DNA of 64,000 bases from the NCBI RefSeq assembly GCF_003856975.1, contig NZ_CP033107.1, positions 434,001 through 498,000 on the forward strand, given 5' to 3'. Numbering within the stretch: position 1 is the stretch's first letter; each line of letters opens with the position of its first letter. The stretch is from Plantibacter sp. PA-3-X8. GTDB lineage: Bacteria > Actinomycetota > Actinomycetes > Actinomycetales > Microbacteriaceae. Shown here in pieces: positions 24,754-34,116 of the stretch. The translations under genes were made by a program, and so were the position numbers. Below the pieces are notes generated by a model. The model was not told where the DNA came from. It did no database searches and saw only the letters and a program-made list of their open reading frames with translations.

Positions 24754-25104
24754 ATGGAGTGGACGATTCAGGCGGGGACCAGTGTGTTCGAGCAGCTGCG
24801 GACGCAGGTGATCGAGGCCGTCCGCGACGGACGACTCGCGACCGGGGCGAAGCTCCCGACGGTGCGCGGGCTGGCCGACGAGCTGGGGATCGCACCGAAC
24901 ACCGTCGCCAAGGCGTACCGGCTGCTCGAGACCGACGGGGTCATCGAGACCCGAGGGCGCGCGGGGACGTTCGTGTCAGCGCACGGCGACGCGATCGACC
25001 GGCAGGCGCAGCTGGCAGCGGCGGCCTACGCGGACCGCATCCGAGACCTCGGTGTCTCGCCGGAGGACGCCGTGGCGCTCGTGGAGGCCGCGCTCCGCGC
25101 CTGA
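24754..25104 (+). CDS. Short GntR regulator, YtrA type
   Basis: 116-residue regulator with a GntR winged helix (VFEQLRTQVIEAVRDGRLAT ... GLADELGIAPNTVAKAYRLL, about 11-65) and a short C-terminal dimerisation helix pair instead of a large effector domain, the YtrA-subfamily layout. Such genes usually precede ABC transporter genes, but here it stands alone, convergent with putA. CAGGAT lies six bases before the ATG, a variant of the leaderless motif. Target and signal unknown. Confidence 0.8.
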   Translation: MEWTIQAGTSVFEQLRTQVIEAVRDGRLATGAKLPTVRGLADELGIAPNTVAKAYRLLETDGVIETRGRAGTFVSAHGDAIDRQAQLAAAAYADRIRDLGVSPEDAVALVEAALRA

Positions 25105-25114
25105 GCCGCCGGGC

Positions 25115-28100
25115 TCAGATGACGCTCTGGGACCACGGATCGGGGTTGCCGAACCGGTGAGCGGTGATCGAGATCGCCTGTTCGCGGAGGAAGGGCAGCA
25201 GCTCCACCCGTCCGGCCTGCGTGACCGGTCCAGCCCAGATCGCGATCTCGGGGTCGCCGCCGAGCGCCTCTGCGAGTCGCTTCGCGAGCGGCTCAGGCTC
25301 GGAGGCCTCCGTTCCGGGTTCCGCTTCCGCGACCGTCTCGGGACGCGGACCGACGATCCGTACCCGGGTCGCGACCGGCGGCTCCTGGCCCAGCTCGCCC
25401 GTGTCGATCGACCCGCGGGCCGCCATCCGGGTCAGCCACTGCTCGTCGGTCTCCAGCGAGACGGGGATACTCAGCTCGGACAACCAGTCGCGGACCTCGC
25501 GCGGCAGCCGCCCACCGAGGCTGACGGTGAACCGCGACCGCGACCGCACCGCGGCGATGAGGACCCGCAGCGCATCGCCCAGGTCGGCCCCCGACGCGAC
25601 GCGTACCGCGACCGGAACCGGCCGGTAGCGCAGGAGGTTCCGTTCCACGCCGAGCTGCGAGACGTCTTTCACCTCGCCGAACTCGTTCCCCCACGCGATC
25701 GCGTCACTGAGCGCCGACCGTCGCAGCACGTCGAAGGCCTCGTAGGTGAGCGACGGCTGGGCCGCCTCGATGAGCTTCACGATGCGGGTGTCGAGCCCGC
25801 GGAGGTGCAGGCTGCGGCTCGCCGATCCCGGATCCGGTCGCCACTCGCCGAGCCCGAACAGGTAGTTGGGGCCGCCGGCCTTCGTGCCGGTCCCGACCGA
25901 CGAGCGCTTCCACCCGCCGAAGGGCTGGCGCTGCACGATCGCACCGGTGATGCCCCGGTTGACGTACAGGTTGCCCGCCTCGACGGTGTCGAGCCATTCC
26001 CCGAGATCGACCGGGTCGAGGGTGTGCAGGCCCGCGGTCAGTCCGTAGGGGGTCGCGTTCTGCAGGGCGATCGCCTCGGTGAGGTTCGCGGCCTGCATAA
26101 TGCCGAGGACCGGTCCGAAGTACTCGGTCACGTGGAAGGGCGAGCCTGGCTGGACACCGGTGCGCACCCCCGGCGACCAGAGGCGCTCGCTCGGCTGGCC
26201 GAAGTTGACCGAGGAGTCGTCGAGTAGTTTCGGCTCGACGAGCCACTTCTCGCCGAGGCGCAACTCGGTCAGCCCGGCGAGGAGCTTCTCCCCCGCCGGC
26301 TCGACGATCGGCCCCATCTGCGTCCGCGCATCGGACGGCCAGCCGACCCGGAGCGAGCGGACGGCGTCCTCGAGCTGTCGCAGGAAGCGGTCCGATCGTG
26401 CCACCGAGCCGACGAGGATCACGAGCGACGCGGCCGAGCACTTCTGCCCGGCGTGCCCGAAGGCGCTCTTCACGATGTCGGCGACGGCGAGGTCGAGGTC
26501 GGCGCTCGGCGTGACGATGATCGCGTTCTTCCCGCTCGTCTCCGCCAGCAGCGGCAGGTCGGCACGCCATCCACGGAACAGCTGCGCCGTCTCGAAGGAG
26601 CCGGTCAGGATCACCCGGTCGACGGCCGGGTGGGACACGAGCCGACGTCCGAGGTCGCCCTCCGCCACATCGGCGAGCACGAGGAGATCGCGCGGCACCC
26701 CGGCGTCCCACAGTGCCTCGACGACCACGGCTGCGCACCGCTTCGCCTGTGGAGCGGGCTTGATGATCACGCCGCTGCCGGCGGCGAGCGCCGCGAGGAC
26801 GCCTCCGGCCGGAATGGCGACGGGGAAGTTCCAGGGCGGCGTCACGACCGTGAGCGCGGAGGGGACGAAGCTCGCGCCGTGCACACTCTCGAGCAGGGGC
26901 GCGTTGGCCGCGTAGTAGTGCGCGAAGTCGACGGCCTCGCTCACCTCGGGATCGGCCTCGGCGATCGTCTTGCCGGTCTCGCTCGCCATGACCTCGATGA
27001 GGTCCGCCCGACGGGAGGCGAGGACCCGAGCTGCAGCGTGCAGGACGGCGGCCCGTTCGGCGGCGGGGCGGGCTCCCCATCGCTCACCGGCGGCGTGGAC
27101 CATCGTGATCGTGCGTTCGAGGACGCGTGGGTCGTCGATGGCCGCGGCCGCGACCGCTGCGCCACCGAGGGTCGACTGCGGGACGCGCGCCAGGATCGAC
27201 GCTCCCCACACCCGGTTCGCCGCGAGCGAGGGGTCGGTGTCGGCGGCGTTCTCGAAGCCCGGGGCGCCGTCGACGACACCACCGCGCTCCGAACGGGAGA
27301 AGACCGCCGTCTCGACGTACGCCGAGGACGGATCGGCGTGGAAGCGGTCCTCGCCGCCGCTCGATCCGCGTTCCAGCCCGAGGACCTGCTGGGTGAGTCC
27401 CGCGTCGGGCGCCTGTGCGGGATCGCGGAAGCGGTCGTCCCCGTCGTTGTCGGGCAGCGGTGCCTCCGGGGCCTCCGCGGCGCGGTCCTGAGTCCGGTTC
27501 GGGGTCGGCACCTGCCCGGCGGTCTCTCCGAGGGCGTCGACCGACGCGAGGAACCGGCGTCGCTCGCGCGCGAACAGGGTCGGCTTCTCGGCGAGCTCGA
27601 ACACCGCCGACATGAAGTTCTCCTCGCTGGCGTTCTCCTCCAGGCGGCGGACGAGGTAGGAGATCGCGACGTCGAACTCCTTCGGGTTCACGACGGGCGT
27701 GTACAGGAGCACCGTCCCGACGTCCCGCTTGATGGCCTCGACCTGACCGGTCGCCATCCCCAGCAGCATCTCGAAGTCCACCCGCTCGCGAACACCGCGG
27801 TCGCCCGCGAGGAGCCACGCGTAGGCGATGTCGAAGAGGTTGTGCCCGGCGACCCCGACCCGCACGACGTCCGTGTGCGCCGGCGTGAGCGCCCAGTCGA
27901 GCACCCGCTTGTAGTTGGTGTCGGTCTCGCGCTTCGATCCGGTCGTCGCGAGCGGCCAGCCGTGGATCGCCGCGTCGACCCGCTCCATCGCGAGGTTCGC
28001 GCCCTTCACGAGCCGCACCTTGATGGGCGCGCCACCGGCGGCCACGCGCTGCTTCGACCAGGCGGTGAGCTGCATCATCGCCTCGAGGGCGTCGGGCAGG

Positions 28101-28876
28101 TAGGCCTGGATGACGATGCCGGCCTGGTACTGCAGCAGCTGCGGCTGGTCGAGGAGTCGGGTGAAGACCGCGATGGTGAGGTCGAGGTCGCGGTACTCCT
28201 CCATGTCGAGGTTGATGAAGGTGCCGGTCGCGAGCCCCTCCTCGTAGAGCGGCACGAGGCGACGGACGATGCGGTCGACGACCTGCTCGAACGACCACAT
28301 GGAGAGCTGGCTGGCGATCGACGAGACCTTGATTGACACGTAGTCGACGTCGGGGCGCTGCAGGAGCTCGCGGGTGCCGGCGAGCCGTTTCGCCGCCTCG
28401 CCCTCGCCGAGGACGGCCTCCCCGAGGAGGTTCAGATTGAGCCGTGAACCGTCGGCGCGCAGCTTCGCGATCGCGTTGCCGAGCTCACGAGGACGGCTGT
28501 CGACGATGAGGTGGCCGACCATGCCCCGGAGGACGCGGCGCGCGGCAGGGACGACGACCCAGGGCAGCACCGGACCGACCAGACCGCCCGTGCGGACGGC
28601 GGCCTGCTCGTACCAGGGCAGGAACCGCGGTGTCCGGCCGGCGAGGGCGGCGAGGGCGTTCCCGGCGACGAGCGGGTCCTCCGGGCGCATGACGCCGTCG
28701 ACGAACCCGACGGTGAATTCGAGACCATTGGGATCGCGCAGCACGCCGGCGAGCCGCTCGGCGGCGGGATCGGTCGGAGCTTCCGCCCCTTCGTCGACCC
28801 ATTTCGACGCGAGGGCGATCGCACGATCCGCGAGTCCGACCGGTTCGGTGGGACCCTCGTTCGCAACGTTCGCCAT
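25115..28876 (-). CDS. putA: Bifunctional proline dehydrogenase / glutamate-semialdehyde dehydrogenase
   Basis: 1253-residue fusion converting proline to glutamate. An FAD-dependent proline dehydrogenase barrel occupies about residues 60-480 (DYVSIKVSSIASQLS, LRLVKG-type strand KVRLVKGANLAMERVD). A low-complexity acidic linker (about 490-545) follows, then the NAD-dependent aldehyde dehydrogenase with LAETSGKNAII and the nucleophile Cys813 in GHAGQKCSAASLV. About 200 extra C-terminal residues follow. The E. coli N-terminal DNA-binding ribbon-helix-helix is absent, so it is not a self-repressor. The ATG at 28876 is chosen over an upstream ATG at 28960 because the family N-terminus starts there. 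No dedicated regulator is adjacent. Confidence 0.92.
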   Translation of the reverse strand: MANVANEGPTEPVGLADRAIALASKWVDEGAEAPTDPAAERLAGVLRDPNGLEFTVGFVDGVMRPEDPLVAGNALAALAGRTPRFLPWYEQAAVRTGGLVGPVLPWVVVPAARRVLRGMVGHLIVDSRPRELGNAIAKLRADGSRLNLNLLGEAVLGEGEAAKRLAGTRELLQRPDVDYVSIKVSSIASQLSMWSFEQVVDRIVRRLVPLYEEGLATGTFINLDMEEYRDLDLTIAVFTRLLDQPQLLQYQAGIVIQAYLPDALEAMMQLTAWSKQRVAAGGAPIKVRLVKGANLAMERVDAAIHGWPLATTGSKRETDTNYKRVLDWALTPAHTDVVRVGVAGHNLFDIAYAWLLAGDRGVRERVDFEMLLGMATGQVEAIKRDVGTVLLYTPVVNPKEFDVAISYLVRRLEENASEENFMSAVFELAEKPTLFARERRRFLASVDALGETAGQVPTPNRTQDRAAEAPEAPLPDNDGDDRFRDPAQAPDAGLTQQVLGLERGSSGGEDRFHADPSSAYVETAVFSRSERGGVVDGAPGFENAADTDPSLAANRVWGASILARVPQSTLGGAAVAAAAIDDPRVLERTITMVHAAGERWGARPAAERAAVLHAAARVLASRRADLIEVMASETGKTIAEADPEVSEAVDFAHYYAANAPLLESVHGASFVPSALTVVTPPWNFPVAIPAGGVLAALAAGSGVIIKPAPQAKRCAAVVVEALWDAGVPRDLLVLADVAEGDLGRRLVSHPAVDRVILTGSFETAQLFRGWRADLPLLAETSGKNAIIVTPSADLDLAVADIVKSAFGHAGQKCSAASLVILVGSVARSDRFLRQLEDAVRSLRVGWPSDARTQMGPIVEPAGEKLLAGLTELRLGEKWLVEPKLLDDSSVNFGQPSERLWSPGVRTGVQPGSPFHVTEYFGPVLGIMQAANLTEAIALQNATPYGLTAGLHTLDPVDLGEWLDTVEAGNLYVNRGITGAIVQRQPFGGWKRSSVGTGTKAGGPNYLFGLGEWRPDPGSASRSLHLRGLDTRIVKLIEAAQPSLTYEAFDVLRRSALSDAIAWGNEFGEVKDVSQLGVERNLLRYRPVPVAVRVASGADLGDALRVLIAAVRSRSRFTVSLGGRLPREVRDWLSELSIPVSLETDEQWLTRMAARGSIDTGELGQEPPVATRVRIVGPRPETVAEAEPGTEASEPEPLAKRLAEALGGDPEIAIWAGPVTQAGRVELLPFLREQAISITAHRFGNPDPWSQSVI

Positions 28877-28961
28877 GCTGCTCAGCCTATGCTCCGATCC
28901 GGTGATCCCAGCTGAGGCTCGCGAGTACACGCCCGGCGGCTGAGCACCCCGGTCGGTCACC

Positions 28962-29096
28962 GCCCTTCGACAGGCTCAGGGACCGGTGGGCCACGTCGCG
29001 GAGACCCCGCCCCGGCCGCCGCCCTTCGACAAGCTCAGGGACCGGTGCGCCACATCGCCGAGCCACCCTTTCCGGTCACTGAGCCTGTCGAAGTGC
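28962..29096. repeat. Family B repeat cluster B4
   Basis: Two minus-oriented copies (GCCCTTCGACAGGCTCAGGG at 28962-28981 and GCCCTTCGACAAGCTCAGGG at 29021-29040) and one plus-oriented copy (GTCACTGAGCCTGTCGAAGT, 29075-29094). They fill most of the 240-base gap between divergent putA and the FAD oxidoreductase gene. Confidence 0.85.
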
Positions 29097-29117
29097 GCCT
29101 GCGAATAGGGTGTGGTC

Positions 29118-30905
29118 ATGCACTCCGTCGAGCAGTACGACGCCGTCATCGTCGGCGGCGGTCACAACGGCCTCACCGCCGCCGCCTACCTCGCACGCGC
29201 GGGCAAGCGCGTCCTCCTCCTCGAGCGCCTCGACCATACGGGTGGAGCAGCCGTCTCGGAACGTCCGTTCCCCGGCGTGGACGCACGCCTGTCCCGGTAC
29301 TCGTACCTCGTCAGCCTGCTGCCCCAGCAGATCATCCACGAGCTCGGGCTCGACGTCCAGCTCGTCCGGCGCCGCTTCTCCTCGTACACGCCCGACCCCG
29401 CGAGCCCCGGTACGGGTCTCCTGATCGACAACCGTGACGACGACGCCACCGTCGCGTCGTTCGCGTCCATCGGGCATCCGGAGGACGCCGCTGGTGTCGC
29501 CGAACTGCACCGTCGGATCGGTCACCTGGCCTCGGTGCTCTGGCCGACGGTGCTCGAGCCGCTCCGCAGCCGTTCCGATGCGCGTGACGCGGCGATCGCC
29601 GCCGCCGCGGACCTCGGGGTACCGGCTGGGGAGGTCGCGTCGATCTGGTCGGCGGTGTTCGATGAGCCGATCGGCCGCGCCATCGAGGACGCCGCGCGTT
29701 CCGACCTCGTCCGCGGTGTCGTCTTCACGGATGCGCTCATCGGCACCTTCGCCCGCGCCGACGACCCGACCTTGCAGCAGAACATCTGCTTCCTCTACCA
29801 CCTGATCGGCGGCGGGACGGGCGACTGGGATGTCCCGGTCGGCGGCATGGGCGCGGTCACGGACGCGCTGCGCCGCGCGGCCGAGGAGGCCGGTGCCGAG
29901 ATCCGGACGCTCGCCGAGGTGACCTCCATCCAACCGGAGCACGGACTCGTCGCCTACGTGGACCTCGCCGTGGAGGCGGAGCTCGAGGCGACCGAACCGA
30001 TGTCGACGCTGGACCGGTTCCGGCCTCGCCCCGGGGTCGTCGTCCGCGGCGAGTGGATCCTGTCGGGTGCGGCTCCGGCTGTGCTGGAGCGCCTCCTCGA
30101 CCCGGCGGCGGAGCAACGGGCGGTCGCGGCCGCGTACGCCGCGTGGTCGGCAGCGCGGGGGACACCGGTGCAGTGGAGTGATGCCGACGCGATCCTCGGC
30201 ACGGCGCCAGCGCCGGAGGACGGTGTCCCGCATCCCGAGGGCGCCCAGGTGAAGGTGAACCTGTTGCTGCGGAGGCTCCCCGAGCTCCTCGACCCGGCCG
30301 TCGATCCGTCGGCGGCGTTCGGCGGCACCTTCCACATCAACGAGGGCTGGGCCCAGCTGGAGCACGCCTACCTCGAGGCGGAGGCCGGCCGGATCCCCGA
30401 CCCGCTACCCTGCGAGATCTACTGCCACACGCTGAGCGACCCCAGCATCCTGTCGCCGGAGCTGCAGGCCTCGGGGGCGCAGACGCTCACCGTGTTCGGG
30501 CTCCATGTGCCGCATCGGCTCGCGGTCGCTGCGGACGCGATCCCCGGCGGCCACGACGCCTTCCGTGACGCACTGCAGGCCGCGGTACTGCGATCGTTGG
30601 ACTCGGTGATCGCGGAACCCATCGAGGACCTGCTGCTGCTCGACGCCGAGGGGCGGCCCTGCATCGAGACGCGGACGACGCTCGACCTCGAGCGCTCGCT
30701 GGCGATGCCGGGCGGGAACATCTTCCACGGCCCGCTGTCGTGGCCGTTCCTGGAGGACGACGCCCCACGGACGACAGCGGCCGAGCGGTGGGGCGTCGCG
30801 ACGGTGCACCCGCGCGTCCTGCTCTGCGGCGCCGGGGCCCGACGCGGTGGCGCGGTCAGCGGACTCGGAGGGCACAACGCCGCGATGGCCGTCCTGGACG
30901 CCTGA
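29118..30905 (+). CDS. FAD-dependent oxidoreductase, phytoene-desaturase-like (PYROXD2 group)
   Basis: 595-residue flavoprotein. The dinucleotide-binding motif GGGHNGLTAAAYLARAG starts at residue 13, and the C-terminal FAD motif is VHPRVLLCGAGARRGGAVSG. Internal GDWDVPVGGMGAVTDALRRA is typical of the carotenoid-desaturase/PYROXD2-like group, whose bacterial substrates are mostly unknown. No carotenoid genes are nearby, so pigment synthesis is not indicated. The ATG at 29118 follows TAGGGT by six bases (leaderless). Monocistronic, in convergent orientation with the next gene. Confidence 0.8.
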   Translation: MHSVEQYDAVIVGGGHNGLTAAAYLARAGKRVLLLERLDHTGGAAVSERPFPGVDARLSRYSYLVSLLPQQIIHELGLDVQLVRRRFSSYTPDPASPGTGLLIDNRDDDATVASFASIGHPEDAAGVAELHRRIGHLASVLWPTVLEPLRSRSDARDAAIAAAADLGVPAGEVASIWSAVFDEPIGRAIEDAARSDLVRGVVFTDALIGTFARADDPTLQQNICFLYHLIGGGTGDWDVPVGGMGAVTDALRRAAEEAGAEIRTLAEVTSIQPEHGLVAYVDLAVEAELEATEPMSTLDRFRPRPGVVVRGEWILSGAAPAVLERLLDPAAEQRAVAAAYAAWSAARGTPVQWSDADAILGTAPAPEDGVPHPEGAQVKVNLLLRRLPELLDPAVDPSAAFGGTFHINEGWAQLEHAYLEAEAGRIPDPLPCEIYCHTLSDPSILSPELQASGAQTLTVFGLHVPHRLAVAADAIPGGHDAFRDALQAAVLRSLDSVIAEPIEDLLLLDAEGRPCIETRTTLDLERSLAMPGGNIFHGPLSWPFLEDDAPRTTAAERWGVATVHPRVLLCGAGARRGGAVSGLGGHNAAMAVLDA

Positions 30906-30934
30906 CCTGCACGCCGCAGAACGCGTCGCCGCGC

Positions 30935-31930
30935 TCAGTGGTGGCGGTGGTCCTGAATGGTGATCTTCGGGCCACGACGTGGCTTGTGGATGCCACTCCG
31001 GCCGATGAGCCGCAGCACCCGCTGCCGGTGACCAGCCCAAGGAGCGAGCAGCTCGAGCATGCCGTCGTCGTCCACGGGTGAGCCGGTGAGCGCCTGACCC
31101 ACCGAGGCCGCGAGGTGGTAGTCGCCGACACTCACGGCGTCGGGATCGCCGTGAGCTCGGAGCGTCACCTCGGCGGCCGTCCACACGCCGATGCCCGGCA
31201 GGCTCTGGAGGCGCCGCGACGCGTCGTCGGGGTGCTCGTCGATCGTCCGCTCGATCGCGGAGGCGAGTCGTGACGACCGCACGACCGTCTCCGAGCGCTG
31301 CGGCCCGACACCCGCCGTATGCCACTCCCAGCTCGGGATCATCCGCCAGGTCTCGGCGGACGGCGCGACGACCATGCCCTCCGGTGCTGGACCGGGGGCG
31401 GCATCGCCATGTCGGCGCACGAGCAACCGCCACGCACGCCACGCTTCGAGTGCGGTCACCTTCTGCTCGAGGATCGACGGCACGAGCATCTCGAACACGA
31501 GCCGGTTGCGGCTCAACCGCAGTCCCGGGTTCCGCCGGGACACCTCGGTGAGGAGCGGGCTCCGGCTCACGTCGAGTTCCGACCAGTCGTCGTCCCGACC
31601 GAGCAGCTCCGGCACTCCGGCGATCATCCACTCGGCACCCGGACCCCAGGCGGCCGCCTCGACCTCGCCGTCGCGGACCGTCGAGACGTACAGGGTCGCG
31701 CCGCCCTGTGGGGTGCGTGCCGTCAGCCAGACCCCGCCAGGCGTGCGGCGGTAGCAGGGGCCGTCGCCTCCCCGGGCGATGAGGCGCAGGGTGCTGTGGA
31801 CGTCGAGTGGACCGCTCGGGCGGTACACCGTCCGCATCGGTTCCGCCTCGCGCGACACCGGTCCGGTCGGCTGCAGCGCGGCCTCGACGGACGACAGCGA
31901 TGGAGCGGCGAACGATGCGGAGGCGGACAT
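30935..31930 (-). CDS. HhH-GPD DNA glycosylase, AlkA-like
   Basis: 331-residue base-excision repair glycosylase, probably removing alkylated adenines. The helix-hairpin-helix is LQSLPGIGVWTAAEV and the catalytic aspartate is Asp270 in VSVGDYHLA. The N-terminal half (about 1-140) is a variable domain seen in actinobacterial 3-methyladenine glycosylases. There is no iron-sulfur Cys cluster, which excludes the MutY/Nth groups. The ATG at 31930 follows TAGGGT by seven bases, a leaderless start. The C-terminus is basic (HKPRRGPKITIQDHRHH). Confidence 0.82.
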   Translation of the reverse strand: MSASASFAAPSLSSVEAALQPTGPVSREAEPMRTVYRPSGPLDVHSTLRLIARGGDGPCYRRTPGGVWLTARTPQGGATLYVSTVRDGEVEAAAWGPGAEWMIAGVPELLGRDDDWSELDVSRSPLLTEVSRRNPGLRLSRNRLVFEMLVPSILEQKVTALEAWRAWRLLVRRHGDAAPGPAPEGMVVAPSAETWRMIPSWEWHTAGVGPQRSETVVRSSRLASAIERTIDEHPDDASRRLQSLPGIGVWTAAEVTLRAHGDPDAVSVGDYHLAASVGQALTGSPVDDDGMLELLAPWAGHRQRVLRLIGRSGIHKPRRGPKITIQDHRHH

Positions 31931-32018
31931 GGTGGTCACCCTACGTGGTGACCACCGACATCCGGCGACGCCGACGACGGTCGAGGATCGCGAAGACGCC
32001 CCGACCGCCGCCGATCCG

Positions 32019-33968
32019 CTATCGCACCAGGCGGAAGTCATACCCGGCCTGATCGATGAACGTTCCGTTCACGCGTTGCTCGACGCGTCCGCCCTGGTAG
32101 CGGCCGGGGAGGTAGTCCCGACTCCATTCGACGGTCCACGAGCCCGAGGAATCGGCCTTCGTCGTCCCGAGTCGGGTGCCCCAGGCTCCGATGATCTCGA
32201 TGTCGGCCAGCGGTGTCGCCGTGCCGGTGAACACGGGCCGCGTACCGGTGAGGGTGTCGCCGATCCTCGGCGACGTCACCCTGAGCGGCGCTGCGACCGT
32301 GAAGTCGTACGCGCTGCGGTGCGTCTCGACACCGCCGACGATCTGTCGGACGGTGCCACCGGCGTACCGGGCGGGGAGCAGCGACTTGTTCCAGGTGATC
32401 GTCCAACGCCCACTCGCAGCCACGGCCTCGGTGGTGCCGACGAGATCGCCCCAGGCGCTCCAGATCTCGAGCCTCGCGCCAGGCTGTGCCGTGCCGCTGA
32501 ACTCGGGCACGGACGAGGAGATGACACCACCGTTCGCGGGCGATTCCAGGACGAGCGGAGCGACGACGGCGCGGGCTGCCACGGTGAAGTCGTACGGCGC
32601 ACGGGACTGCTCGACACCGTCGATCTCCTGGCGCACGGAGCCGCCGCTGTACCGACCCGGGGTCAGGCTCTTGTTGATCGGTGCCGCCCAACGATGGTCG
32701 TCTCCGACCTCGGCTGCAGCGATCTCCGTACCCCAGGCACCGATCACCCGGATGGTCGCGCCCGGCTCTCCACGACCGCTGAACACCGGGTCTGCGGTCT
32801 CGACGGTCTCCCCGATGGCGGGCGAGAGCAGGGTGACGTCCTCGACCGGGCCCGGCTCGGGCGCGGGCTCCCGATAGGTGAACCGGAGCGGTGCCGTGGT
32901 GCGCTGTTGCCCGAAGACCTGCGTAGCGGTCGCGGTGTACGCGCGCGGCTCGAGCGTCCGGAGTGACTGCTGACTCCAGGCGCCGGTGTCATCCACCTCG
33001 ACGTCGACCAGTTTCACACCCGTCGTGTCGTCGAGGACGGTCACCCGCGCGCCCGGTTCTCCGAGACCGGAGAACACCGGACGCGGATCGTCCACCGTGG
33101 CGTCGAGTGCGGGCGTTCGGACCGTCACCGCTGTGACGACGCGGTAGGTCAGCGACCAGTTCGCGGTCGAGTCGTCAGAGCGTTGACGAACGGTGCCGGA
33201 CTGCGCTCCGGGCGCGAGATCACGGGTCGGAACGGCAGACCAGGTGCCCGCTGCGGTGACGGTCGCCGTGGAGAGTGGTCCGCCGGACGAGTCGAGGACC
33301 TCGACGACCGCATCGGGAGTGCCTCGCCCGCTGAACACGGGACGTGGCTCCCGGACGACGGAACCGGGCGTCGGCGCTTCGAGGGTGACCGGGATGGCGA
33401 CGGGGACGGGATCGAGTCCCTCCGGGGTGACCCGGTCGGCATCCACGACCGAGCCGAACCCGCCCACGGCCAGCCTGCCGTCGAACTGACGGAGGAAGCC
33501 ACCTGCTCCGCCGTTCGAGACGAGGCCGTATCCGCTGACACGGTCGTTCGCGAACTCCTCCCAGCCCCATTGCTGCGCGGTCGAGCCGGTGCAGACCGCC
33601 GGGTACACGTACTTGTAGGCCTGCGACGGATCCGGCTGGAGGCACCTCGTGACGCCTCCGACCGTGGTCGTGACCGGACCGGACGCGTCCACCGACGGGA
33701 ACGTCCAGCGGCCGGATGCGGCGAGCGCCTGGTCGAGCGTGGCGTGCAGCGTCACCCTGGCCGGGTTCAGGACGTCCGTCGAGCCACCGACCGCGAAGAA
33801 GGCGTCCGAGCCGGAGGGGAACGCCTGGCCGACGAACCTTCCCTCGACCGAGGACACCGCCGGGGTCGTGTCAGGCGCCGGCCCGGCGGCTCGGGCGGCT
33901 GGACCGGTGAGCAGACTCACCGTCATGCCGAGCAGACTCACGAAGGCGATGGGGATGGGGAGTTTCAT
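32019..33968 (-). CDS. Secreted Ig-like-repeat protein (paralogue 1)
   Basis: 649-residue exported protein. A signal peptide ends near residue 29 (LLTGPAARAAG). Residues about 40-190 form a unique domain with a single ricin-like element (CLQPDPSQAYKYVYPAVC then QQWGWEE). Five bacterial Ig-like modules of 85-90 residues follow (about 194-277, 281-365, 378-464, 471-559, 561-649), each with a PVFSGxGxPGAxVxV strand and an NKSLxPxRYxGGxV motif. There is no LPXTG motif or C-terminal anchor, so it is probably released or held non-covalently on the wall. The last two modules closely match those of the paralogue at 35313-37139. Likely adhesion or carbohydrate binding; no enzyme motif seen. Confidence 0.75.
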   Translation of the reverse strand: MKLPIPIAFVSLLGMTVSLLTGPAARAAGPAPDTTPAVSSVEGRFVGQAFPSGSDAFFAVGGSTDVLNPARVTLHATLDQALAASGRWTFPSVDASGPVTTTVGGVTRCLQPDPSQAYKYVYPAVCTGSTAQQWGWEEFANDRVSGYGLVSNGGAGGFLRQFDGRLAVGGFGSVVDADRVTPEGLDPVPVAIPVTLEAPTPGSVVREPRPVFSGRGTPDAVVEVLDSSGGPLSTATVTAAGTWSAVPTRDLAPGAQSGTVRQRSDDSTANWSLTYRVVTAVTVRTPALDATVDDPRPVFSGLGEPGARVTVLDDTTGVKLVDVEVDDTGAWSQQSLRTLEPRAYTATATQVFGQQRTTAPLRFTYREPAPEPGPVEDVTLLSPAIGETVETADPVFSGRGEPGATIRVIGAWGTEIAAAEVGDDHRWAAPINKSLTPGRYSGGSVRQEIDGVEQSRAPYDFTVAARAVVAPLVLESPANGGVISSSVPEFSGTAQPGARLEIWSAWGDLVGTTEAVAASGRWTITWNKSLLPARYAGGTVRQIVGGVETHRSAYDFTVAAPLRVTSPRIGDTLTGTRPVFTGTATPLADIEIIGAWGTRLGTTKADSSGSWTVEWSRDYLPGRYQGGRVEQRVNGTFIDQAGYDFRLVR

Positions 33969-34116
33969 GGGCGATGGGCGACCTTTCGCAAGGGTGCGCC
34001 CGAGACGACCCGAGGGAGGGCCGTCCGGACGCACCGGCGGAGCGTTCGCGAACGAACGCGGTCAGCCTACAAGTATTCCAGTTGCTTAATCCAGTATGTC
34101 GACCGAATCTTCCGGT

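Noticed and set aside
28962..29096. Possible CRISPR array
   Set aside because: The repeats alternate in orientation, are unevenly spaced and occur elsewhere singly; no cas gene is present. They are family B copies.
29118..30905. Carotenoid biosynthesis locus
   Set aside because: The FAD enzyme resembles phytoene desaturases, but no phytoene synthase, GGPP synthase or cyclase gene lies nearby, and the sequence fits the PYROXD2-like group better.
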